From assembly GCA_022578965.1 (NCBI GenBank), contig MU400543.1, positions 248,001 to 312,000 of the forward strand: a stretch of DNA of 64,000 bases. The letters are read 5' to 3'. A model generated the notes under the pieces. The model was not told the DNA's origin, did no database searches, and saw only the letters and a program-made list of their open reading frames with translations. Origin of the DNA: Xylaria sp. FL1777. Lineage: Eukaryota > Ascomycota > Sordariomycetes > Xylariales > Xylariaceae. Below, piece after piece: positions 33,753 to 44,278 of the stretch (positions are counted from its first letter, which is position 1; the number at the start of each line of letters is the position of its first letter). The position numbers were made by a program, and so were the translations under genes.

Positions 33753-34735
33753 ATGGCCGCTGCTGTCTTATCTACTTCCGGCCTTATTGGCATGTGGAAC
33801 GGGACTAAGGATGGCAATGAAGATGGCTACGTCGACTGGGCTACTGGTAAGACGAATGTTAACAACCCTAAAGAGGTCAAAATAGAGGTCCAGGACATCA
33901 GGACGCTTAGCCCTCAGCCAACCTTTGAATCTGATGGCTATGGGCTGGTCACGCATGAGACTGCCTTGACCCCGGAACAGTTCCTAGCGGGTGCCACCCC
34001 GGAAGGTGAGATTCGATCACAGGGGTGTATTGACAAAACTTATGGTATCTGACTTACTACAGGCAAGGCACTGATTGAGGATGTCTACTTTAAGGAAGTA
34101 GCTGAGCTGGTCAAGAAGGTCACTGGCTCCCAAGACGTCCTCCCTTATGTCTTCCGCATACGCCAGAACAACATGCGTCCTGGCACATTCTCAACCGAGA
34201 AGCTCTCGCACACGGCCCTCCCTGTTGCGCACGTCGATCGGGACGACGTGACAGGTGAGAGTGGGATGCGGGAACTCCTGAGCGACCGAGCAGAGCAACT
34301 TCTCAAGAAAGGTGTTCGCTACGCCCAGGTCAACGTCTGGAGAACTATCGGTGAGCCCATTCAGCGATGGCCTCTGTGCTTTGTCAACCACAGATCCGTC
34401 CCCAACTGGACTTATGCCACGCATATGGCACGAGTTTTCCCAGAAAACGACCCCCGAGTGGCCATCCGGGGCGAGAAGAGCCATGATAGTGTCCTCAAAC
34501 ACGACCCCAAGTACGTAGCAGAACCTGCAGCGACCATTAGGAGACTAACTTTAAGTGTAGTTACAAGTACCACTATGCCAGCGCCCTTGACGTCAACGAG
34601 GCCCTGGTATTCTCATCCTTTGACTCTGACATCACCAAGGTTATACCGCATGGAGCTTTCTGGGACGAATCGAGCCTGGAGGATGCGCCCACCAGGCGTT
34701 CAATTGAAGTCCGCTGCTGGGTAGTGTTCGAGTAA
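33753..34735 (+). CDS. AsaB/CmcJ/GA4-desaturase-like oxygenase (putative Fe(II)/2-oxoglutarate enzyme)
   Basis: Three exons: 33753-34005, 34063-34510 and 34561-34735, giving 291 aa, the usual length. The N-terminus (LIGMWNGTKDGNEDG), the block VRYAQVNVWRTIGEPIQRWP and the end (AFWDESSLEDAPTRRSIEVR) are typical of the fungal family that includes AsaB and Ctb9. A likely metal-binding triad is visible: H141-x-D143 (VAHVDRDD) and H264 (VIPHGAF). R280 or R285 could hold the co-substrate carboxylate. Family members hydroxylate or desaturate secondary-metabolite intermediates. The metal set is read from pattern and from the related NvfI-type enzymes, not proven here. The ATG at 33753 is the first real ATG in frame. 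The gene is divergent from the citrate-synthase-like gene, which suggests both act on the same product. No signal peptide. Confidence 0.88.
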
Positions 34736-36077
34736 TGTTCGTATAGCTGTTCAAAGTGTATGTGCCGTAGTTTGTATAGGATAATAAAGATATCGGTTAC
34801 CCCGGTCGTAGGACCGTCAGCACGCACAGGATGGCTAATCGAGCGACTAACCTAGCGATCTACAGATGATCGTCATGAAACATTCCCTAATTAGTATAGC
34901 TACAATAGCAACCCCAACCCGGGTCGGACCGTACTACCGTTATGCGCCGGGGTCGTTGGATAACTCTGCTCTGTACAGGTACCTAAGTAGTAGCCCGAGC
35001 AGAACCCGAGCGTAATGTTTACCCTGTGTTAGGTCGATTTAGGGCTGACTAAAAGTGTACCCTTGTGAATTTTCCTTATCGTAACGAACGCGAGCTTGAT
35101 GCGTGATTGGGCATGACAGTAACTATGGTAGTACTCGAGGCGTCGATATCGACATCATCCTGAATCCTAAAGTGCTGGGCATGTTAATCATCGTTCTTGG
35201 CAGATGCAAACGCCCACACTGCAAACTGGACACGCCATTTTAACAAAGTATGGCAGCATGAACCCAGTTGTGGACGTCAAACCAGACCAGTAAAGACTTG
35301 TCACATACCATAGGATGCTTGTCGCGCTACTAACTTGACACTTCGTTATATTTGGGCGGATTGCAACATTATTCTGGTAGGGAATATCTTTACTCCTTAT
35401 CTGCCGTTGACGGCTGCAGGGGTCGGGAACCGTCGCGTCTACATATACATAGTAATGGGTATAGTACCGGTACATTCGAACGTTTAGGTAGCATCTGAAC
35501 AGGGTAGAGGACACTACCTTCAGCCCCGAATCTAAGCGACCTGCAGGCCGGACGCCCAAGCCTGTGCTTGCAGAAGACTGCATGCGGAGATAGCAGCAGA
35601 GTCATCCTATCTGCCCAGTCACTACTACGTAGTCGTTCAGTCATTGGCGTGTCTGACGTAGGTGAGGAAGCGCGAGCCCTGCGTTATAACAGTTAGTCAG
35701 TTGGCTGCGCTATAGTTCACGCCTTATTTCTTGTCAGATGTTATTATTGCCAGGCATGTTGCAGCCCGAACATCCGGCGTTGGGCCCATCTAGGCCACGC
35801 GAGTGGTGCAACAAACACAATGAATCTCATTTCTGCTGCTTCCTGACAAAATATGCCGTAGGGACCCGGTCGGGATATCTCCGCCGGCATATACCTGTAG
35901 GCCAGTCGTGAACCCCGTCGTAGCCGATCTAAGGTACTTTACCCAGCATCCTGAAAACAGAACCACCCTGAAACGGCGCCGAGCCTTGTATTCCCGTGTG
36001 CCTCCGTGTACACTCCCTACTGAGGTAGTATGGGTAAGATAATTGAGTTTGCCTGCCTGCTTCACTATCGTATCGTG
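34736..36077. other. Intergenic, 3' flanks of the AsaB-like and C2H2-like genes
   Basis: About 1.3 kb between convergent genes, with no supported coding region. The short minus frames at 35188-35644 overlap each other and lack similarity. ACTACTACGTAGT at 35622-35634 is another TACGTA-centred palindrome. Confidence 0.45.
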
Positions 36078-36848
36078 TCAAATGCCCGTCTCCTCCACTG
36101 CGCATGTCGCCAAGTGATCCCACATCATAGTCGACGACTTTGCCTTGATCTGATCTTGGGTCATGGAGGTTGCGGCTGCTGCTGCCACAGCAGCAGCTCG
36201 AGGATTTTCCAACACTGCCAGACGACTGGGGCGTGGTCGACCGTTGGAATATCGTCGGATTTTATTGCAGCTCTGCTTAGCTATGTGGGTGTCTCTAGCG
36301 GAGCTGCGTGTGAAGATGGCGCCGCACAAGGGGCAGGTGCACTTATTGCTGGCGCCGGATTTCTCCTTCATATGCCTCATAAGATTACTCTTGGATGAGA
36401 ACTCCCGGCCATTGCATCCGTGTTCCCAGCAGCGCGGTTTTTCGTCGCGCTCCGCTAGTTGATCATTGTTTGGACCGTCTAGTATGTCTAATACAGCCAT
36501 CGGCTGACTTAATGACGCCGGACCCGGATGGGATGATGTGAAGTTATTCAATGGCTGCTGGCATGAAGCCATGGGAGTACTAAGCATATTAGAGCCATTG
36601 GATAGGCCATTAGCGGCATTGATACTGTCAAGTTCAAAGAGACTGTTGCATATCAGCTTGCTGCCGTTTTAAGGCGTCAGTATACTGTCTTACCTTCGAG
36701 ATAGATGTTGGTTATTGAAGCCTGAGGGTCCACCAAATACCAGGAATTCGTCTACCAGGCCTGTGAAAGTAGCCGACGGTGCTGCATGGTCCAGGGTTTC
36801 CTCGGGGTCTCCCAGGTGGAGGTGGTTCTGCGATAGTCTATAATCCAT
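36078..36848 (-). CDS. Small C2H2-like zinc-finger protein, putative transcription factor
   Basis: Two exons on the minus strand: 36848-36694 and 36642-36078, giving 239 aa. The 51-nt intron (36693-36643) joins HLSR-S-LFELDSINAANG in frame. The N-terminal half is acidic and Ser/Asn-rich (possible activation region). Two finger-like segments follow. The first has C123, C128 and H142 (CWEHGCNGREFSSKSNLMRH), but no second His/Cys at the usual spacing. The second is C155-x2-C158...H171-x5-C177 (CPLCGAIFTRSSARDTHIAK), a C2HC variant. After them comes a basic patch (NKIRRYSNGRPRPSR), which may serve as nuclear signal, and an Ala-rich run (AAAVAAAAAT). It resembles fungal regulators with a terminal finger pair. 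Its target is unknown; it is the only regulator next to the citrate-synthase/AsaB pair. Confidence 0.82.
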
Positions 36849-39800
36849 GCGCTATGGCATGGCCTAGTAGCCGACAGAGTTCTGATCGTGTTAGAAAAAC
36901 CGGTTTGCGAAAGTAGAAACCAGGAATGTTCCACCTAGTAACGTTTTCAAGTGAATAAGTAACGAAAATCAAACAAATGGGTAATAGCAACGGATGCGTC
37001 GGGACGTGCCGTCTTGATAGCTTTCTAGCACCTCAGGATCACTCCACCGTTCTTAAGCACAACCTCGTTCGTCCTGTTACATACATTGTGATGCTAGACT
37101 CGCCCGAATTAGTTTGAGCTTTCCAATCATGGCACGCCGGCGACTCTAGAACAGGAGCAGAGCTGATTTCCACCTTGACAAATCGGTCTACCGTTTAGCC
37201 CCGAAATGTCGATCCCCTGGTGAGACGGCTCAATTTTGATTGAGGGGGACTGGGGCAGAGTATTGGCTACTTCGTGTAGCAGTTATGCGAAAGCGTTTGA
37301 AGCTGCCTTAACAGGATGGGTCGTATTGAGGTATACAACGCAGATGCAAGAAACCTTGCACATGCAGCCAGTAGCACATCCTCGTTTGCATTTATATGAG
37401 CCGTGGCAATGTGGAAAGGTAGGGTGTCCAGTGGCTCCACGTGACCATTCGCGCAGGCCGTATATCGCAGTGATGCCCATTTGGAACGGCGCCTAGAGGC
37501 TAGATCAACGACCTGGGAGTCTAGGACGTGGGAAGTGGGGGGGGGATGCCCACGGACAGTCTTGGCTCTGCCCATTGTCGTTGTCTTGGTACGCGGCTGG
37601 TTCAACTGCCACTCGTATATCTCGTGCTGGAACGAGCTCCCGACAATTATGCTGGAAATGCATTGGAACCTTCTCCCAGGCTTATTGGGTGATATTGGCA
37701 CGCTACTGCTTGTGGATGGCACAGGGGGAGAAATATGACTTTCCGAGCGCTGAGGTCTTTTATTAGAAAGTTGACCCCTGCCCAACCTGGAGCAAGGGAT
37801 ATGGTATTGTGTACATGCGCTTTGCTATTATCGATCCCGAGAACGCAGCCAACAACACCATCCACACATGTAAGGGATGGATGGCAGTTGGTAATCCAGT
37901 ACTACTAGCAGCATCCCCTTCCGTCATTTGAAGTAAGCCGTGATGTTAAAACATATCTCTAGTTTAGCACATAGTAAACATACTCCGGGGAAAAGCCGGG
38001 ACCAATAAAGGTATTGGTAGGCTTTGCTCGCTACTGGCGTGATGACGTGACGTCGCCAAGAGTCCCGGCGAAGTGCCCAGAAGATAAAGTCTTCCGAGAT
38101 CTGAGATCCGAACAGATGGAAGTGTTAGCTTTCAACTGATCTTCCCTCCAGCTTTCAGGCCGCTTGTACATTCCTATTTTTATACTCTCGGCGTTTTACA
38201 TACCTTCCCGGCCGACCCACGCGGTCCACCGGAAAATATCTTTATTCCAGATAACAATTATATGGAGAGAACGCTCGAAATGGCCTACAGGCAAAACTCG
38301 CCTTTTCTATACCCAGTGTCTAAGGGGCATGGTACAAATCGCCCCACCCTAGATTTAACATAGGTAGTTTCTATTCCCTAAGCTAGAATCAGCAATATAG
38401 AAAAATGCCTGCTCCGGAAGCTCCAGTCTCATGCTAGTGTACAGACAAGCAAATCCACACCTAATTTATGCATAATTATTTTATTACCTCTCCTGGTATT
38501 CTGCGTAAGACGCTCCCAACTGCATATACAGTGCTGGTCTCCTATCTAAACGAACTCCCTTAGCGTATAATAGATCAATGAGGCTCTTAATCGCTCTGGC
38601 TAGCTCACGAGGAGCTGTTACGGAACTGGGAGCACTCCCATCGGTCATCTGGAGGCTGGAAATAGACCGGAGCTGCTTAAGAATAGACTTGCACTTTTAC
38701 TATTAACACACGGATATAGACATGGTGACAACAAGCAGTAACATCGCGTACTTCGCCCAGTTAAATCATACCAGGTCGTGAGACCACCCACGCCACCGAG
38801 TAACTGCCAAGTGATGTTTATCTCTGTAACTTGGGCGAAAGCGCTCATGACACACCTTAGACCCGCCCATGGCAGTGTTCTATCTGAGCCTCTTCTTACG
38901 TAGAAACATGAAACGCTATAGTTTGCTATAGATTTCCATTGGTGATTATCTCAGTTATCTTGATGTTCGTTGTCGTCGCTTTTTAATTCTATCTCTTAAA
39001 TTTATTCACCTTCCGATGATCTTTCTTCAACATTCACAGTTCCTATCGTCGGTTTGTAGTTACAATTCCCTTTCAGAACATCGAGCTTGCTAGCTCCCTG
39101 TATGCCCATGCGCCGCGATATCCCACTTTGCTACAGCAACTCCAAAAAAAGCACTTGAGAAACTAGACGCAATGTTTCATGCTGAGTGCATAAGTATCGG
39201 TCACAATTCATGTTGAGCTTGCCTCCAATTAATTCGAGGGCTTCCATAGAGCCAAAGGATTCCGAGGCTTGCTTCTCTAATAGCAAATCAACTACCTATG
39301 TAAACAATGACCATAGCCACGGACCCCTTAATAGGCCTCTGCGTTTTTTCGGTGGCACCAGAATGGAGTAAATTTAGTTGGAAGCTCGTCAAAAAATTAA
39401 GCTCTGTTTCAGCGACTCTAGAAGTGCCCCGTAAGTATTCTCTTGAATTTCATTATCTCCATTACCACTAACCAATGTTCATTCGGGAAATGTACCGGGG
39501 AGTTTATGTGTAGTAACGGACCGCATTCTTCTATTTCGTCTTGCTTCTTATTAGACAGATAAGTTGGTATGACGGAGGCAGCCGAGTGACTGAAAGGTTA
39601 AACGTGCTATTATAAGAATTATGTACGAAAGAGAAAGAGAGAAGCAGCGATGTCCCGGCTACTATATATATGCTAGCTGACTGGCTACGACCACTCAATA
39701 TAAGCCACATGGGCTCGGCCTGGCCAGGCCCGTAAAAGTCGGATTGTTGGTTGCAACGTGAACGTCCTTTACATGAGATCCTCGTTCTTTTGGCTTGGCC

Positions 39801-41447
39801 CCCCCCGCGGGCGACGTGGAGTCTTTAATGCACGTATAGTCAAGTTGATTAGGTCACGCACGCGAAACTATCACACTTGAAGTGGAGATCTGGCGATATG
39901 ACTTGCATAGTGCCTCGAGCCAGAATTCCCGGAGGGCTTCACCCAATAGTTGATACATATTATGAGTATGTTGGGCTCCCGCATCGCTTCATATTAATGT
40001 ACAGTCAAATGTCTTTCAGTTTTGCATGGAATGGAACTTCTAGACCGTCATGTGAAAATACCCATACGTTGTCTAGTTTCACATCTCCATTTACAATGCC
40101 TTACTATCGAAGGCATGTTAAGCTATACTGTAGTGAGATGCGATTGAATAGTCTTATGACATACAATTCTAATATTGAGCTCGAGTGGCTTCAGGGAACT
40201 TTAGTGTTGACTATACTCGATAAACTCATGGGTGAAATGACCAAAGTCTGCTCGTTTAAGGGCAACCCTTAAAGACGAAAATTGGGCACCATCATGAATG
40301 CCCCAGTAGCGGTTCATAAATCCCTTGGTCCCCCCCCAAAATTGCGACATATTGAGAGACAGAATAAAAATACGGGGTAGAAGTGTATATATTGGATTGT
40401 CAGGGACCAGGGTCGCAAAGGGACGGAAAGTACCCCCTAGCGTAGATATATCATAGACAACAGCTATATAGAGGTCCTACCCTCCCCTAAACTACCTGGG
40501 AGGGGTGTTCAGGAATGAATAGAATTTGACCCCTTACCCATATACTTCTATTTACCTGCGACCTACCTGCGACCCATCGTGACTCTGGAGACCACCTCTC
40601 TGACAGGGGTATAGAAATAGTATTCCGAACGAAATAACGTCAAAAGTATCTATAGAAACAAAACAAGGTGTCTAGAGATTGGATTTGGCGGTCTAGCTTG
40701 TTTTTGATATAGTGCAGTCGGCCACTGTCAAGTGTCGACCCTAGGTGTAGTAAAGCCGATAGCATAATAGTAGCAGCATCTGTTGTGTTGATGACATGGT
40801 CTTGTTCCTGATACTTGGTAAAATGGCTCTTTCCTGCCCAAGGTGAAATATAGAACTGCATATCTCTCGGTATTGGACGATACCATTGGGCTCTAGTAGT
40901 GTCACGGCGTTTTTGTTGTCCTTCCCGATCGCACAGTACATTTAGTGTAATGAGGAGCATACAGGGCGTGGAAAGTGATGTCTCGAGTGACTGGTGAACT
41001 CCTATGCGTGCGAGAAAAGACAAGAGCTAGCGTGCGCTGTCACGGCGGCAATGTTCGAAAGCCTAGAGTCACCGTTTGCTATAAACAGAACAGTTTATTT
41101 GCCAGTGACTCGATTACCAATAGAGTCATTCTTTCCCTAAAAGGAGTTATTGGGGAAGGTTGTGGATGTTGGTGACAGTTCATGGCATATGGACCGAATC
41201 ATCAGGCCCGATTGGAAGCGTAATAGAAATACCTAGTCTTGAGGAAGAACGAAAGTGTTTCGTGTTATTGTGGGACGATATGTACTTAACCTCTGCTACG
41301 TAGATGGTCCTGAGTATGCCTAGGTACACAAGACTGGGCTAAGCTTAATATTATGACGTGCTACATTACAATTTAAGATGGCCAAGGTAGGACTTTCAAA
41401 ATACAGCAAATATTCTAGACTTTACATTGGTAATTGTATTGATAACC
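36849..41447. other. 4.6-kb gene desert
   Basis: The longest gene-free stretch of the window. Most frames are short and many start only with non-ATG codons. A minus-strand 65-codon ATG frame at 37283-37480 has seven Cys in its middle but no signal peptide or recognised fold. Homopolymer C runs occur near 39800 and 40331. From 38400 on, the sequence is AT-rich and looks relaxed. I could not identify terminal repeats, transposase remains or tRNA genes. It may be an old decayed insertion or simply regulatory or non-coding DNA. Confidence 0.45.
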
Positions 41448-44278
41448 TTAACGCTCGAATTCACCCGCTCCAAAATATCTTTCAGGCAAATCCATCTCAA
41501 ATAAGGGCCTTTCCACGAGGGCAACCTCTAACGTCCTTGGTTTTGTACTGTTCAATGCTACCTGCATAGAATCTCCATTTTGTTGCCCTTCTGTTCCATT
41601 ACCTAGAGGCACAATGCCTAGAATTGGTCGATACTTAAACGTGTGCCAAAAGGCAGGACCCTGGCTCGGTTGAGACTCCTGGGAAGGCTTGCCTTGGGTG
41701 CCCCGAAGAAGCGCTAATTCGCCTTGAACCTCATCGTCGGAATCGTCGCTCTCGCTATCCCCTGCACCTTGACTCGTCTCATCCTCTTCCATCGGATGGA
41801 GAACAGGCCCATCGACTGGTAGTTCTTCTGTCCCCCCCCCCTGAGTATGGCGCGACACTTTCGTGGGGCCTACTGCCCCGATCGTCATCTTATTACCAGC
41901 ACCACTGTCCGGACCTCGTTTTCGTTTTCTTCCCTGTATGACCAATTCGCTCCCTGTTGCTAGTCCTTCGTGAGCTGAGTCTAAGTCTTGCTTTGTATCA
42001 ATCATCAAGAGATACGTGTTTCCGTACAGCCACACCCTGTCACCCGACCAAAGCGCCCCTTTAACCAGATCCCGAATATCACGGAATTCTGGAGGGAATC
42101 TTGACATAGGATTGCGTCTTGACCATGAGGTGAGGGATCCAAGAGATGGATGTACTAGGACAATCTCAGGTTTGGACGTAACGACTAATAAAGTATAGTC
42201 ATCTATGTTATCGTGCCCTTCTTTTGTGGTTTTAGAGGGGATATAATTAGAGAAAGACAAAACAGTGGGTGCAGCCTGAAGTCTTGGAATCAATGGGGTA
42301 TTGGGATTTCGCCTCCATCGAATTCCTCCTTCCATTTCTGCATCGCTATCGTCGTTATCGCTGTCTGAGGAGATATCATCGAGAGCCGTGTCCCCATGAA
42401 CACTATTTGCACCATTTTCTCGATTCTGTGATTTCTCGGGTTGGTGAGCCAGAATCCATGTGTCAATGTAACCTGCTAGGTCTGCGACAGCCAACATCCG
42501 GCTGTCTGGAGAAAAGGCTGCCTGTGTGATTGTCCTGTCGTAAAGTCCAAGACCGCTCATAGCACTGTATTTTGGTACCTGACGTTTAACCCGTTGTAAC
42601 TGAATGGCTCCTGGATGGATTATGGGCTTCTCTGACGAACTAGAGGGCTGTGTAATGCGTAAAAGCGATACGGTACTCCCAACTTGGACCAAGCACACCC
42701 ATTGACTATCCGGAGATATCAGAGTTTTCGTGGCACCAAGCGCTGTGGTACCTTCTCCTAATTCGACTTTCGATATCTTGAGTTCATCCCACCTGGCGCC
42801 TTTTCGAGGCCGTATATGGAATGCTTTGATATCAGACGTCGTTGAGACTACGAGCAAAGACCCATCGGCGTTAATTGATGCCGAAGTGATATTTGCTTCA
42901 CCTTTTATTAAGACACGAGCCAGTAGCCGCCGGTTTTTAGCCACGTCGTGGCCACCGTTTGGCTGTCCGACCAAGTCCCCTAACGAATTTGGAAGTCGCC
43001 AAATAGACACTTCGCGATCCCACCAACTAATGACTAGTCGACTGTTGTATGCGCTTTGTAAAGGCGGGTCTTGAGGCAACGAGGATAAGACGCGGTGTTC
43101 CTCTATACCAGCCCTTTGGAGGGGCATCACAATAGGAGTGGCATCGGGCCCTGATTACTAGTAAGTATCGTTATCTTGAAACATTGAGCAAAAGATTTAC
43201 GCACCCCCTGACACCACAACACTCATGCCCTGACCCTCGAACGAGGCCATGGTCTTAACATCGTGACGGTGGAATCTTCTGTGAAATGTCTTGGCCCATC
43301 TGGACCCAGACCCAGTGCTTTTCCTATAGATAGCAGTGCGGCGATCCATGCCTCCTGTCACGATAGTGGAGCCATCGGCGCTCGTGACGAGAGAGAGAAC
43401 ATCGGAGTTATGTGCTTTGAGCCTCTGGGCCTGTGTGTAAGTACTCCCATCCCATATCCGAAGCTCGCCAGTCGAATCACCAGAGACAATGTCACCTCCG
43501 TCTAGACACTTCACGCACCAGGCGATGATTTCCTTTGCACCACTAACAAGATCTGAACCCAAAGTCATCTTGGCGAGTGTTGTGCCGCTTCGCATGTCGT
43601 ATACAAGAATACAGCTCTGGGAGGTGCCAACCACAACAGTATGGCGGTTTTTAAAGGCGATGCTAACCATCTTTGTCTTCTTGGAAGTGGCTCTCACTAG
43701 AATACGATCATAACGGAGCTCGCCGTCATCGATGTCGTACAGGACTAGGCTCCCATCCATGGTACCAGCAACGAGTTTCTTGCCGGTGTGGTAGACCTTG
43801 GTTGCACTCTCGTCACCAGACTTTTCCGAGACTACGAATGGTTGGACGCCGAGGCACCATATGTCACCATGCGCGCCGCTTGCCTGATGCTTCGGACGAC
43901 CTTTCTCGAGATCCCACTCGGTGACGGTGCTCGAGTAGCCGAAGCTAAACAGCCTCAAACGGCCTGGAATCCTTTTTCCATCTTGGAGCGTCAGTTCAGG
44001 CTCTGTTACCCAAACCAACCCATCTATTCTCTGTTAGCGGCGCACGAATATGCCGGGAAGGGGGCCGACATGCCGACCGTGCGGTCTTTTCCCCCGCGAA
44101 TGATAGTTTCCTGGTGCCATGAGCCGCTGAGAGGACTCCAAATCTCAATGTCACCGGAAGCGCGACTGATAGCTAAGCGAACAGGCACATTCTTCCTAGA
44201 AGCGACGGGCTGGGAGAAGGCGACGCAGTTGATAGAAGCCGGATTGTAAGGTACATATCTGATGCGATGGATATCCAT
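41448..44278 (-). CDS. UTP4: U3 snoRNP-associated WD-repeat protein Utp4 (cirhin homologue)
   Basis: Three exons on the minus strand: 44278-44074, 44023-43205 and 43150-41448, giving 908 aa. It starts MDIHRIRYVPYNPASINCVA, the usual Utp4 start. WD repeats follow in two propellers: LAISRASGDIEIWSPLSGSW, GYSSTVTEWDLEKG, GDSTGELRIWDGSTYTQA, GGMDRRTAIYRKSTG and later ISWWDREVSIWRLPN, DSRMLAVADLAGYIDTW. Conserved joints are HDVKTMASFEGQGMSVVVSGG|PDATPIVMPL and the C-terminal VALVERPLFEMDLPERYFG. Utp4 is part of the t-UTP subcomplex that binds nascent 35S pre-rRNA in the nucleolus and starts small-subunit processome assembly. Intron 2 uses GTGCGT (43204). Intron 1 fits only with a GC donor (44073), giving RTV-D-GLVWV. 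Acidic low-complexity inserts occur at about 450-480 and 735-790. A run of ten G on the coding strand (41841-41832) encodes Gly-Gly-Gly. Confidence 0.94.
44024..44073 (-). other. Probable GC-AG intron 1 of UTP4
   Basis: 50 nt, reading GCATGT at the 5' side, CTAAC as branch site, and AATAG as acceptor. Phase 1, producing Asp at the joint. The nearby GT (44077) gives either a stop or a less typical Arg-Ile-Asp joint with an acceptor directly on the branch site, so the GC donor is preferred. Confidence 0.65.

Noticed and set aside
37267..37785. 172-codon minus-strand frame
   Set aside because: First codon is TTG; the first real ATG is far inside. A second frame is open over the same DNA and neither has family similarity.
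39571..39620. tRNA-Leu/Ser-like start (GCCGAGTGACTGAAAGGTTA)
   Set aside because: No B box downstream and no acceptor complement to GACGGAG; the fold cannot be closed.
43263..44249. Plus-strand frames opposite UTP4
   Set aside because: Antisense shadows of WD-repeat coding DNA; interrupted and without motifs.
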